A DNA stretch of 64,000 bases from Malaya genurostris (GCF_030247185.1 NC_080571.1:148093889-148157888), one strand, 5' to 3'. Positions 42,277 through 53,821 are shown, counted from the first letter of the stretch. The notes: generated from the letters alone by a model not told the origin. Numbers and translations are program-made.

Positions 42277-45200
42277 TCAAAGTCTTTTAATATTTTCTTT
42301 ATGAATTTCCCGACCAGTGCTATCGCGAGCTGTTCTTCCTTTGTCTTCAATAGCTCTGGTTTGGAAATATCGCTGAATGGTTTTTCTCTTAATTCCTTGT
42401 ACTTTTTTGTAAACTGTTTTATTCTCATCCATATGTGGTTCTACCTCTCGATTTTTGTTATGATAGAGTAAATCTTTGCTTCTTGTTTTTTCGTTAGCTA
42501 AGATAACTTCATCATGAAATTTGTTGCGTTCTTCAAGCATGGTGTCGATATTCAGAGGTCTTTCCTGCCCGTCCTTTAACCCATAAAATATTTCTCTTGG
42601 TTTAAGACCTGTAGCAGTATGGATGGTGTTATTGTATAAAGTACTAGCAATCAAGAAAATTTCCTTATTATTCAGATCAGCATATTGATGTTTTATGCAT
42701 CGAAAGATTTCTGCTATCGTGGAGTGAAACCTTTCGACCATTCCGTTGCTTTCGCTGTGATTGGCCGGGATGAAGTGAATTTGGATGTTTAAATTTTGGA
42801 TCAAACCTCTTATCTCTGCTGATCTCAAAGCTGGTTCGTTGTCACTAACAATTAGTCCGGGTGTTCCGTACGTTGAGAAATATTTCAATAAACCTTTTCT
42901 AATATCTGTTATGGTTCTGGATTGATTGGGAATTAAGACACCAAATCTGGAAAATTTATCAATAACTGATAGGAAAATATAGGGTTGAGTTATAAAAATA
43001 TCAATATGAATAATTTCCAAAGGCTTTTTTGTGTTAGGTGTTGAACCATGACGGATTTTATAAGGATGCCTATCATACTTATTTTTGTTACACACTTCAC
43101 ATATTTTTACATATCGTTGAATTTTGAATCTCATTTTAGGGAAAAAGAATCTGTTAGAAATTTGTTTTTTGTTCTCCCAAACACCTCTATGAGCTGATTC
43201 ATGAGTTTGTTCTATTAGAAGACTTTGTTCTTCTGCTGTAGTTACGTCGATTAAGAGTTTCTGTGTCATGAATACTTTGAAAGTCTTGCATCTACTAAAA
43301 TAGTTTTTATAAACTATTTGTATACTATTCATTAAAGACTCTGGGCAAAGAATACAATTCGTTCGTCTCAGGTCCATATATTCTTTGAATATTCTTATTA
43401 ATAGAGGTACCCCAAATACCAACCTTGTGATTGTTCTTCGAAAGATATTCGGAAAAATTTGTTGATAATCATCTGGTTCATCTGGTCCTATCTTGAGAAC
43501 AATTTGATTGCTGAAGGTGTTCAAGGGTAATTCGGTACATTTTATGAACTCTGAAGCGTCTGTATCAGCAGAGTGTATGCTCATGTCCTCGGATGAGACG
43601 CTCTCGTTCACATTAAGTTCGTTTTGAATTCGGGATAGACTATCTGCAACGATATTTTGTTTCCCTGGCCTATATTTGATCTCGTATTCGAACTCACTCA
43701 GCGAAAGACGCCAGTGAACTAGTCTGTTGTTAGTATCTTTTAGGTTTAAACCATATGTTAGTGGTTTATGATCGGTGTACAGGATAAATTTTCGTCCATA
43801 AAGGTATGGTCGAAAATATTTACAGGCCCATACAACCGCGAGGAGTTCTTTTTCTATAGTGGAGTATTTTTCCTCTGACTTATTCAGGGTCCTGGAGGCA
43901 AACGCTATTGGTTTATCACTACCAATGACACCTTGGGACAGAACTGCTCCAATAGCAAAATTGGAAGCGTCTGTAGTCAGCACGAATGGTTTTGAAAAGT
44001 CTGGATATTGTAGGATATCGCTTCCAGAAAGAATATTCTTGCATTTTTCGAAGGCTGTTGTAAATTCTTTTGAATGTGTAATCGATTCACCTTTTCTTAA
44101 AGCGTTAGTGAGAGGCTTTGCTATCTTAGCAAAGTCTCGAATAAACTTCCGATAGTAGCCAAGAATCCCGAGGAAACCTCGTAGTTCTTTTTCATTTTGA
44201 GGAATCGGCCATTTTTGAATAATTTCTATTTTGTCCGGATTTGGTTTAACTCCATCCGTCGTCACAATGTGACCCAAAAAGGCAACTTCCCTCTGAAGGA
44301 ATTCGCTCTTGTCTAGTTGAATTTTTAAGTTATGTTTCTGAAGCGTAGCGAAAATCTTTGACAGGTTGTCGAGACGCTCTGTCAAACTAGTGGAAAAAAC
44401 AATGATGTCATCCATATACACAAGACAGATGACACCGATATGCTCCCTCAATACATTGTCCATCACACGCTGGAATGTAGAAGGTGCATTTTTCAACCCG
44501 AAGGGCATTCTTAGAAATTCGTAGTGTCCATTTTCGACACTAAATGCAGTTTTTGGAATGTCAGATTTTTCGACCTCGACTTGGTGGAAGCCAGAAGCGA
44601 GATCTAAAGTTTTAAAATACATACAGCGTCCTAATTTATCGAGGATGTCTGTAATATTTGGAATTGGATAGCGGTCATCGCCTGTTTTCTCGTTAAGTTT
44701 CCTGTAATCTATAACGAGACGCCATTTTTTATGACCGGAACCATCTAATTTTTTTGGCACGATCCACACAGGGGACGTCCATGGACTATTAGAATGCTGG
44801 ATGATACCTTGTTCGAGCATTTTAGAAATCTGACGCTGTACCTCTTCTTTATGACAAAAAGGGTAGCGGTACGATTTTGCATGAACCGGTAAATCATCTT
44901 TTGTTTTTATACGGTGTTTTATGGCATTTGTAAAAGTAAGCTCATCACCTTCGATATAAAACACATCATCATACTTGTGAATCACTTTCAAAAGTTTATT
45001 TCGCTCTTCGTCCTTTAAGTGTGAAATTCGCAGTTGCTCGAAAAGAGATTTTTTTATGCCAGGTTTGTTGAAGACAGGTGTTCTAGTTTCAAAGTTATTG
45101 ATTTCAGGTTTCAACAATTCGTGATCTAAATTAATCTTGAGTGGTTCGTTTGAATAGTTCGTTATAATAACACGAGTTTGATGATCAGAGATATTGTACA

Positions 45201-45717
45201 AGCCAGAATGAATAACAACATTTTCCTGAACAAGGAGATCGCTCTCTAGGAAAAAGTCTCCGTCTTTAGTTTTGGTGGGGATACCAACGGTTTTTGTTTC
45301 TTGAGAATTCAGACTAATATTCTGAACATCGGGATATTTCCGAAACATTTTTATTGTTCCGTTTGGGAGTTGTAATTCATTTGTTTCAGTCAAAATGTTT
45401 GCTTTGGAATTTTTTAGTGTTTCATAGCCAATAAGGCCATCAAAGAAGGGGTGGAATTGAAAAACGAAGAACGTTGATTCTTCAACTCCTTGAATTTGTG
45501 GGAAAGGGTTTAATTTTACAAAACGGTCTATTTCGTGAGAGCCATGTACATTTCGCACGCGCATTGGATTTGTCAATTTGCATTTTGAATAATTAACGTG
45601 TTTCGGATCAATGTAATTTTTGTTTGCGCCTGTGTCTATGAGGAAGCGTAAAGGCCCTTTGTTCGTTTCTCTTACTATGTAAGGGATAAAGTTGTTTATG
45701 TTTGCGGTGGTAAACAT
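42277..45717 (-). CDS. pol: Copy A pol polyprotein
   Basis: 1146 residues: aspartic protease with LIDTGANKNY (residues 27-36); reverse transcriptase with YMDD at about 434-437; RNase H with TDASNFAIGAVLSQ and the DHKPLT motif; integrase with the zinc-binding HESAHRG...CEVCNKNK and core IHIDIF, SDNEPALR and the downstream Glu. The C-terminus overlaps the env frame by about 150 nt. It is in the -1 frame relative to gag and overlaps it by 22 nt; a frameshift heptamer lies at 45735-45729, so translation as gag-pol is likely, with no need for the ATG shown. No stops. Confidence 0.93.
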   Translation of the reverse strand: MFTTANINNFIPYIVRETNKGPLRFLIDTGANKNYIDPKHVNYSKCKLTNPMRVRNVHGSHEIDRFVKLNPFPQIQGVEESTFFVFQFHPFFDGLIGYETLKNSKANILTETNELQLPNGTIKMFRKYPDVQNISLNSQETKTVGIPTKTKDGDFFLESDLLVQENVVIHSGLYNISDHQTRVIITNYSNEPLKINLDHELLKPEINNFETRTPVFNKPGIKKSLFEQLRISHLKDEERNKLLKVIHKYDDVFYIEGDELTFTNAIKHRIKTKDDLPVHAKSYRYPFCHKEEVQRQISKMLEQGIIQHSNSPWTSPVWIVPKKLDGSGHKKWRLVIDYRKLNEKTGDDRYPIPNITDILDKLGRCMYFKTLDLASGFHQVEVEKSDIPKTAFSVENGHYEFLRMPFGLKNAPSTFQRVMDNVLREHIGVICLVYMDDIIVFSTSLTERLDNLSKIFATLQKHNLKIQLDKSEFLQREVAFLGHIVTTDGVKPNPDKIEIIQKWPIPQNEKELRGFLGILGYYRKFIRDFAKIAKPLTNALRKGESITHSKEFTTAFEKCKNILSGSDILQYPDFSKPFVLTTDASNFAIGAVLSQGVIGSDKPIAFASRTLNKSEEKYSTIEKELLAVVWACKYFRPYLYGRKFILYTDHKPLTYGLNLKDTNNRLVHWRLSLSEFEYEIKYRPGKQNIVADSLSRIQNELNVNESVSSEDMSIHSADTDASEFIKCTELPLNTFSNQIVLKIGPDEPDDYQQIFPNIFRRTITRLVFGVPLLIRIFKEYMDLRRTNCILCPESLMNSIQIVYKNYFSRCKTFKVFMTQKLLIDVTTAEEQSLLIEQTHESAHRGVWENKKQISNRFFFPKMRFKIQRYVKICEVCNKNKYDRHPYKIRHGSTPNTKKPLEIIHIDIFITQPYIFLSVIDKFSRFGVLIPNQSRTITDIRKGLLKYFSTYGTPGLIVSDNEPALRSAEIRGLIQNLNIQIHFIPANHSESNGMVERFHSTIAEIFRCIKHQYADLNNKEIFLIASTLYNNTIHTATGLKPREIFYGLKDGQERPLNIDTMLEERNKFHDEVILANEKTRSKDLLYHNKNREVEPHMDENKTVYKKVQGIKRKTIQRYFQTRAIEDKGRTARDSTGREIHKENIKRL

Positions 45718-47066
45718 TCGACCGTCTGAAAATTTAGATCGTCTGTTTCAACTACGGCTACCGTCTCGGCTGTAGCGTCATCACAAATTTGATCTGATTG
45801 TTTTAAATGTTGTTGTTGTGGTTCTTGACCTTCATCGGCATTACCACTGTCGTTTGGTGGGTAATGATAGTCAGTATAAAATTCGTATGAATAAATTTCA
45901 TCGTAGGGAAATTCTTCTCCGATGTGATAATTTGGTCTGTTCATATAGTTGATCTTTTGTGATCTCATCGACTGGTCAACGTCCATGGGTGTAGGCTTAG
46001 GCTGAGGATTGATTTTCGGGGCGAAAGCATTATTTGCGAACGGGTTGTAGGGAGATGGCATTGTGTTCTGAGATCTCATCATATGGAACGGGTTAGGTGT
46101 CGGTTTATATGGGAATGGCTTAACTTGAAATTGTTGCATTCTTGGAGGATATTGCAGGAAAGAGCCAAAATTTTGTCTCGGTGGGAACTGTGTGAAATGG
46201 TTTCGATGTTGAATTGGTTGAAATTGCCGGGGAGCCTGCAAATTTGGCATTGGAGGAGGATGCATGTATCGTTGAGGCTTGAAAGGGATTGGTGGTGGAG
46301 GTGCTTTCGTTTTGGCGTAATGGTAATTGTTCTCTTCCAGGCATAACCTTAATGCTTCTTTAAGGCTACCTGGTGTTTGTGCACGGATTATTGGCCCAAG
46401 CGGGTCCTTTAGTCCGGCGAGAAAAACTTTGAGACCCATTTGTTGGTAAAATGAGTTCTTGGCGTATTTCACTTGGCCATTTGCTTCGTTAAGGTTGAGC
46501 AAATTTACCAAAAGTGATACAATATGCGAGATTTTTCCATACAAATCTTCCACTGTACCAGTTTGAGTGATTCCGAATAGGTCCTTGGTAAGAGAAACCT
46601 CATCCCTTCGGTCACTGTAGTGTGTTATCAGGTTTGATTTGATCTCATTCCAGTCTAAATTTGTTCCATAAAGTTCTAAAACGTTGTCGGCGTCACCGAC
46701 AATCTTAGATCGTATTGCTTGAGTCCAAATTGTGTGCATAGTTGTTCCTTGCACTGAATCGATAAGTGGCATTAAATTATCGATCGATCGAAGAAATGAA
46801 TGCAGTTTAACGGGATCTCCATTAAATGATGGCAAGTCCCTTATAATCTGCGGCGTCTGAAGTGATTTCAGAACCTTTTCAGCAGGTGATAATTGTTCTA
46901 TGTTTGCTGCGGCTGCCGCTTGCGCAGCTTGTGCTTGCCGGGCTCTATGTGCGGCTTCGGCGGCCCCTTCTGCTTCCATTTGAAGCTGCTGAATTATTTC
47001 GTCTTTTTCTACGAGTTCTTGTCGCAAAGTTGCGATTTGTTGTTGGAAATGATTGGATGGATCCAT
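45696..47066 (-). CDS. gag: Copy A gag
   Basis: 456 residues starting MDPSNHFQQQIATLRQEL. An N-terminal coiled coil and Ala/Gln helix (1-55) is followed by a capsid-like region with LPSFNGDPVKLHSFL, IWTQAIRSKIVGDADNVL and DLFGITQTGTVEDLYGKI, then a Pro/Phe/Gln-rich C-terminal third. No CCHC knuckle is visible, as in several errantivirus Gags. It forms the particle shell and packages RNA. It ends at a TAA after the slippery site. Confidence 0.9.
   Translation of the reverse strand: MDPSNHFQQQIATLRQELVEKDEIIQQLQMEAEGAAEAAHRARQAQAAQAAAAANIEQLSPAEKVLKSLQTPQIIRDLPSFNGDPVKLHSFLRSIDNLMPLIDSVQGTTMHTIWTQAIRSKIVGDADNVLELYGTNLDWNEIKSNLITHYSDRRDEVSLTKDLFGITQTGTVEDLYGKISHIVSLLVNLLNLNEANGQVKYAKNSFYQQMGLKVFLAGLKDPLGPIIRAQTPGSLKEALRLCLEENNYHYAKTKAPPPPIPFKPQRYMHPPPMPNLQAPRQFQPIQHRNHFTQFPPRQNFGSFLQYPPRMQQFQVKPFPYKPTPNPFHMMRSQNTMPSPYNPFANNAFAPKINPQPKPTPMDVDQSMRSQKINYMNRPNYHIGEEFPYDEIYSYEFYTDYHYPPNDSGNADEGQEPQQQHLKQSDQICDDATAETVAVVETDDLNFQTVECLPPQT
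45729..45735 (-). promoter_or_regulatory. gag/pol -1 frameshift heptamer, copy A
   Basis: A AAT TTT in the gag frame (CTA AAT TTT CAG). A -1 slip enters the pol frame just upstream of its first ATG. The same heptamer is at 52484-52490 and 60133-60139. Confidence 0.65.
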
Positions 47067-47427
47067 TTTTTTTATTTAGCTTAATACTTTATTTTAATAA
47101 CTTTTTCACTTGCACTTTCACTTTCACTTGTTAGTTTTGTCGTTTGATAAGTATGGTTAGTTATAGTTACGATAAAATAGTTAAGATTAAAACTACTCAC
47201 CTAAATTAAATTTCTGAATTTGTTCGAGGTCAGACTGTAGTCTAACGGTCTTCCTTCTGTCTGCTCACCACAAATCACTACGATATGCCTTCGTGGATGC
47301 TTTAATCGCGGATGAAGAGACGGGAATGGTTCGACAGAATTTTCACTGGCTTTCAACACAAGTTTACGATGTACGCTCGTAAATGCACAATTGCGGTTAA
47401 AGGCACAAGTCCGTTTCCGACTGCGCC
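47067..47427 (-). promoter_or_regulatory. Leader, primer-binding site and splice donor, copy A
   Basis: Minus strand: TGGCGCAGTCGGAAACGG begins at the LTR2 end (47427). This is a serine-tRNA-type primer site like those of 17.6/297-type elements as I recall. A donor TTTAG|GTGAGTAG has its last exon base at 47201. Confidence 0.75.
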
Positions 47428-47762
47428 AATTAATAACCCACTTGGGGATTTCGGATTTTTAAAAATAGTAACTAAACTGCACACTGTGGAGGTAAGAACT
47501 AGACTGACTTTATTTATTCTATATCGACTGCACGATGGCCCTGGCTTTCCCTAAAGCTGCTGATCCTGCATTTGACGATGGTCTGCTGGTCACGTTGTCC
47601 GCCCTGATGGTCGGTGTTTCCAAGTATCCATGCGTCGAAAGTGCTGATCCAGAACTAGGCTGGCTCGATGTCGTGGCATATCGTATAGCAGGTGCCGGTG
47701 TGGCAGACTCGATAGATGACCCCTTGGTCACAATTGCTGACGTCGCAGATTTGGCGTTAACT
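47428..47762 (-). repeat. LTR2 (shared: 5' of copy A, 3' of copy B)
   Basis: 335 bp; differs from LTR1 at about two positions noted (G/T near 47478 and G/A near 47677) and appears identical to LTR3. Confidence 0.8.
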
Positions 47763-47974
47763 ACTCTCTCCTCAAGATGAGCACGTCCCGTGCGTTTTCT
47801 GAAGAATGTTGCTATCCGGTTACGTTGGCTGTATGTAGATAGGGTTATCAGAATTATGATGAGGAATACTCCAATGGACGAGAAGTGGTGGATTTCAAGC
47901 GAATTTATACGTTGTCTATTTTGTGTAGATCTGAAACATTTTGTGTAGATCTGAAACATTGTAATACTTTTCAA
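47519..47974 (-). pseudogene. env: Copy B env C-terminal part (frame-shifted)
   Basis: Encodes NRQRINSLEIHHFSSIGVFL with the membrane span and the LTR-encoded tail, but in a different frame from the ectodomain. The cause is a 20-bp tandem duplication (47921-47960) replacing 13 nt of copy A. Confidence 0.85.
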
Positions 47975-50900
47975 GATGGGTTTCCTCGATTTGATGTGTT
48001 TCGAGCGGTGAAATAATCGGGTGATTAAATTTTAGTTCTAGGCTTTCGAACAGTCGATTCTGAATAATCACTGAACAATTGTGAAAGATAATGAGGAAAT
48101 TTCCTTTTAGTTCCTTTTGGTTTATTCCGCAGGTACTGCTCATTATTACGTTTTCCAGTGTAGATTTGACTATTATTGTTCCGAATGTTAGGAGTTTATA
48201 TTCTGTAGTGGGCGGAGATTCTATAAAAGAGCATTTGCCATTTTGTCCTTTGATTAATGGAACAATGCACAAATCGTTAGTAATATTCAGTAATTGATAC
48301 CGTCGATAAATATAAGTTTTGGTTCTTTGTTCGGTATCTGCTAGAACAGCTATTGTTTCGTTGGAATGCACGAGAATAATTCGATGATTGATTTTGATGG
48401 TTTTGTTTCGTACTGGTAGTTCTTCGATGATGATCCGCTCGTATATAGTGGGTGATAATTGGGGTATATCGATGCTGATGATGAGATGATAGTCGTGGTA
48501 GAGTACGGTTACTGAGAGGTAATTGTAAGCATCTTCTAGATTATCTAATTTAATTTGCTTAAGCTGATGAGCTATTGTGGTCAGTTCATTAATAGTTAAA
48601 ATTTGTCTGTTAACAATGTTTAATTTGGCAAGCGCTATTCCATTTTCGATTGTTCTTAGAGTTTGTAACACTGTGTCTAACTGAAAAAGTATTGAAATCT
48701 TAGAATTTTCTGTAATCAAATATCCTTTTTGTGTGTTCAATTTTTGAATAACATTCTCGTAGGTCTTTATTCTATTTGACAATGTTTGCATACGATTTTG
48801 GAATTCTTGGTTTATGGCAATTTGTTTATTATTTTGGTCAATGAGTTTGATATCAGATATTTTGATGGAGTCTATATTGGAATTGATTTGCCGTAAGTCT
48901 TCTGCGTCAAGATTGCCTGTTATAAATTTTATAGCGCTTCCTAATGTTTCTATTGATCGTTTATTCCTGGATGTTCCTGGGAGAAGGGCTTTATAAGTGT
49001 TGAATATTTCTTTGAATTTCGAGTCGATTAAATTAGGGAAATCTCCTGTCGAACTATTAATTTTTGAGACTAGGCTTTCTAATATCCCTATTGTAGCTCC
49101 GAATTTTTCTAAATCAACTGTGTGAAGTAATCTATTATATCCTTCAAAAATCATGCCTTCTCCCGTACTGAGAGTCAATGCGCCTGGGTTATTTGTGATA
49201 TCGTGAATTTGGATGAATTTTGGGTAGGAAAAAGGAATCAAGGTCATTATGATGATCAGCCAGTCCATCTGAAAAATATGAAAGTTAGTTTCAAAGTCTT
49301 TTAATATTTTCTTTATGAATTTCCCGACCTTTAACCCATAAAATATTTCTCTTGGTTTAAGACCTGTAGCAGTATGGATGGTGTTATTGTATAAAGTACT
49401 AGCAATCAAGAAAATTTCCTTATTATTCAGATCAGCATATTGATGTTTTATGCATCGAAAGATTTCTGCTATCGTGGAGTGAAACCTTTCGACCATTCCG
49501 TTGCTTTCGCTGTGATTGGCCGGGATGAAGTGAATTTGGATGTTTAAATTTTGGATCAAACCTCTTATCTCTGCTGATCTCAAAGCTGGTTCGTTGTCAC
49601 TAACAATTAGTCCGGGTGTTCCGTACGTTGAGAAATATTTCAATAAACCTTTTCTAATATCTGTTATGGTTCTGGATTGATTGGGAATTAAGACACCAAA
49701 TCTGGAAAATTTATCAATAACTGATAGGAGAATATAGGGTTGAGTTATAAAAATATCAATATGAATAATTTCCAAAGGCTTTTTTGTGTTAGGTGTTGAA
49801 CCATGACGGATTTTATAAGGATGCCTATCATACTTATTTTTGTTACACACTTCACATATTTTTACATATCGTTGAATTTTGAATCTCATTTTAGGGAAAA
49901 AGAATCTGTTAGAAATTTGTTTTTTGTTCTCCCAAACACCTCTATGAGCTGATTCATGAGTTTGTTCTATTAGAAGACTTTGTTCTTCTGCTGTAGTTAC
50001 GTCGATTAAGAGTTTCTGTGTCATGAATACTTTGAAAGTCTTGCATCTACTAAAATAGTTTTTATAAACTATTTGTATACTATTCATTAAAGACTCTGGG
50101 CAAAGAATACAATTCGTTCGTCTCAGGTCCATATATTCTTTGAATATTCTTATTAATAGAGGTACCCCAAATACCAACCTTGTGATTGTTCTTCGAAAGA
50201 TATTCGGAAAAATTTGTTGATAATCATCTGGTTCATCTGGTCCTATCTTGAGAACAATTTGATTGCTGAAGGTGTTCAAGGGTAATTCGGTACATTTTAT
50301 GAACTCTGAAGCGTCTGTATCAGCAGAGTGTATGCTCATGTCCTCGGATGAGACGCTCTCGTTCACATTAAGTTCGTTTTGAATTCGGGATAGACTATCT
50401 GCAACGATATTTTGTTTCCCTGGCCTATATTTGATCTCGTATTCGAACTCACTCAGCGAAAGACGCCAGTGAACTAGTCTGTTGTTAGTATCTTTTAGGT
50501 TTAAACCATATGTTAGTGGTTTATGATCGGTGTACAGGATAAATTTTCGTCCATAAAGGTATGGTCGAAAATATTTACAGGCCCATACAACCGCGAGGAG
50601 TTCTTTTTCTATAGTGGAGTATTTTTCCTCTGACTTATTCAGGGTCCTGGAGGCAAACGCTATTGGTTTATCACTACCAATGACACCTTGGGACAGAACT
50701 GCTCCAATAGCAAAATTGGAAGCGTCTGTAGTCAGCACGAATGGTTTTGAAAAGTCTGGATATTGTAGGATATCGCTTCCAGAAAGAATATTCTTGCATT
50801 TTTCGAAGGCTGTTGTAAATTCTTTTGAATGTGTAATCGATTCACCTTTTCTTAAAGCGTTAGTGAGAGGCTTTGCTATCTTAGCAAAGTCTCGAATAAA

Positions 50901-52472
50901 CTTCCGATAGTAGCCAAGAATCCCGAGGAAACCTCGTAGTTCTTTTTCATTTTGAGGAATCGGCCATTTTTGAATAATTTCTATTTTGTCCGGATTTGGT
51001 TTAACTCCATCCGTCGTCACAATGTGACCCAAAAAGGCAACTTCCCTCTGAAGGAATTCGCTCTTGTCTAATTGAATTTTTAAGTTATGTTTCTGAAGCG
51101 TAGCGAAAATCTTTGACAGGTTGTCGAGACGCTCTGTCAAACTAGTGGAAAAAACAATGATGTCATCCATATACACAAGGCAGATGACACCGATATGCTC
51201 CCTCAATACATTGTCCATCACACGCTGGAATGTAGAAGGTGCATTTTTCAACCCGAAGGGCATTCTTAGAAATTCGTAGTGTCCATTTTCGACACTAAAT
51301 GCAGTTTTTGGAATGTCAGATTTTTCGACCTCGACTTGGTGGAAGCCAGAAGCGAGATCTAAAGTTGTAAAATACATACAGCGTCCTAATTTATCGAGGA
51401 TGTCTGTAATATTTGGAATTGGATAGCGGTCATCGCCTGTTTTCTCGTTAAGTTTCCTGTAATCTATAACGAGACGCCATTTTTTATGACCGGAACCATC
51501 TAATTTTTTTGGCACGATCCACACAGGGGACGTCCATGGACTATTAGAATGCTGGATGATACCTTGTTCGAGCATTTTAGAAATCTGACGCTGTACCTCT
51601 TCTTTATGACAAAAAGGGTAGCGGTACGATTTTGCATGAACCGGTAAATCATCTTTTGTTTTTATACGGTGTTTTATGGCATTTGTAAAAGTAAGCTCAT
51701 CACCTTCGATATAAAACACATCATCATACTTGTGAATCACTTTCAAAAGTTTATTTCGCTCTTCGTCCTTTAAGTGTGAAATTCGCAGTTGCTCGAAAAG
51801 AGATTTTTTTATGCCAGGTTTGTTGAAGACAGGTGTTCTAGTTTCAAAGTTATTGATTTCAGGTTTCAACAATTCGTGATCTAAATTAATCTTGAGTGGT
51901 TCGTTTGAATAGTTCGTTATAATAACACGAGTTTGATGATCAGAGATATTGTACAAGCCAGAATGAATAACAACATTTTCCTGAACAAGGAGATCGCTCT
52001 CTAGGAAAAAGTCTCCGTCTTTAGTTTTGGTGGGGATACCAACGGTTTTTGTTTCTTGAGAATTCAGACTAATATTCTGAACATCGGGATATTTCCGAAA
52101 CATTTTTATTGTTCCGTTTGGGAGTTGTAATTCATTTGTTTCAGTCAAAATGTTTGCTTTGGAATTTTTTAGTGTTTCATAGCCAATAAGGCCATCAAAG
52201 AAGGGGTGGAATTGAAAAACGAAGAACGTTGATTCTTCAACTCCTTGAATTTGTGGGAAAGGGTTTAATTTTACAAAACGGTCTATTTCGTGAGAGCCAT
52301 GTACATTTCGCACGCGCATTGGATTTGTCAATTTGCATTTTGAATAATTAACGTGTTTCGGATTAATGTAATTTTTGTTTGCGCCTGTGTCTATGAGGAA
52401 GCGTAAAGGTCCTTTGTTCGTTTCTCTTACTATGTAAGGGATAAAGTTGTTTATGTTTGCGGTGGTAAACAT
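47916..52472 (-). pseudogene. pol: Copy B pol-env fusion ORF
   Basis: 1518 codons. Protease, RT, RNase H and most of integrase are as in copy A, up to KPREIFYGLK. It then joins VGKFIKKILKDF and runs through the env ectodomain (RNKR site kept) to a stop before the membrane span. The equivalent of 42316-42574 in copy A is missing, so the integrase C-terminus is lost. It uses protease motif LIDTGANKNYI. The fusion is a by-product of overlapping frames and is presumably non-functional. Confidence 0.9.
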
Positions 52473-53821
52473 TCGACCGTCTGAAAATTTAGATCGTCTG
52501 TTTCAACTACGGCTACCGTCTCGGCTGTAGCGTCATCACAAATTTGATCTGATTGTTTTAAATGTTGTTGTTGTGGTTCTTGACCTTCATCGGCATTACC
52601 ACTGTCGTTTGGTGGGTAATGATAGTCAGTATAAAATTCGTATGAATAAATTTCATCGTAGGGAAATTCTTCTCCGATGTGATAATTTGGTCTGTTCATA
52701 TAGTTGATCTTTTGTGATCTCATCGACTGGTCAACGTCCATGGGTGTAGGCTTAGGCTGAGGATTGATTTTCGGGGCGAAAGCATTATTTGCGAACGGGT
52801 TGTAGGGAGATGGCATTGTGTTCTGAGATCTCATCATATGGAACGGGTTAGGTGTCGGTTTATATGGGAATGGCTTAACTTGAAATTGTTGCATTCTTGG
52901 AGGATATTGCAGGAAAGAGCCAAAATTTTGTCTCGGTGGGAACTGTGTGAAATGGTTTCGATGTTGAATTGGTTGAAATTGCCGGGGAGCCTGCAAATTT
53001 GGCATTGGAGGAGGATGCATGTATCGTTGAGGCTTGAAAGGGATTGGTGGTGGAGGTGCTTTCGTTTTGGCGTAATGGTAATTGTTCTCTTCCAGGCATA
53101 ACCTTAATGCTTCTTTAAGGCTACCTGGTGTTTGTGCACGGATTATTGGCCCAAGCGGGTCCTTTAGTCCGGCGAGAAAAACTTTGAGACCCATTTGTTG
53201 GTAAAATGAGTTCTTGGCGTATTTCACTTGGCCATTTGCTTCGTTAAGGTTGAGCAAATTTACCAAAAGTGATACAATATGCGAGATTTTTCCATACAAA
53301 TCTTCCACTGTACCAGTTTGAGTGATTCCGAATAGGTCCTTGGTAAGAGAAACCTCATCCCTTCGGTCACTGTAGTGTGTTATCAGGTTTGATTTGATCT
53401 CATTCCAGTCTAAATTTGTTCCATAAAGTTCTAAAACGTTGTCGGCGTCACCGACAATCTTAGATCGTATTGCTTGAGTCCAAATTGTGTGCATAGTTGT
53501 TCCTTGCACTGAATCGATAAGTGGCATTAAATTATCGATCGATCGAAGAAATGAATGCAGTTTAACGGGATCTCCATTAAATGATGGCAAGTCCCTTATA
53601 ATCTGCGGCGTCTGAAGTGATTTCAGAACCTTTTCAGCAGGTGATAATTGTTCTATGTTTGCTGCGGCTGCCGCTTGCGCAGCTTGTGCTTGCCGGGCTC
53701 TATGTGCGGCTTCGGCGGCCCCTTCTGCTTCCATTTGAAGCTGCTGAATTATTTCGTCTTTTTCTACGAGTTCTTGTCGCAAAGTTGCGATTTGTTGTTG
53801 GAAATGATTGGATGGATCCAT
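52451..53821 (-). CDS. gag: Copy B gag
   Basis: 456 residues, apparently identical to copy A gag. Intact, with the same frameshift heptamer at 52484-52490. Confidence 0.9.
   Translation of the reverse strand: MDPSNHFQQQIATLRQELVEKDEIIQQLQMEAEGAAEAAHRARQAQAAQAAAAANIEQLSPAEKVLKSLQTPQIIRDLPSFNGDPVKLHSFLRSIDNLMPLIDSVQGTTMHTIWTQAIRSKIVGDADNVLELYGTNLDWNEIKSNLITHYSDRRDEVSLTKDLFGITQTGTVEDLYGKISHIVSLLVNLLNLNEANGQVKYAKNSFYQQMGLKVFLAGLKDPLGPIIRAQTPGSLKEALRLCLEENNYHYAKTKAPPPPIPFKPQRYMHPPPMPNLQAPRQFQPIQHRNHFTQFPPRQNFGSFLQYPPRMQQFQVKPFPYKPTPNPFHMMRSQNTMPSPYNPFANNAFAPKINPQPKPTPMDVDQSMRSQKINYMNRPNYHIGEEFPYDEIYSYEFYTDYHYPPNDSGNADEGQEPQQQHLKQSDQICDDATAETVAVVETDDLNFQTVECLPPQT

Noticed and set aside
43859..44155. 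Plus-strand ORF repeated in all three proviruses (also 50614, 58265)
   Set aside because: Complement of the conserved RT/RNase H coding region; no independent protein similarity.
46083..46346. Plus-strand ORF across gag (also 52838, 60487)
   Set aside because: Antisense shadow of the Pro-rich gag region.
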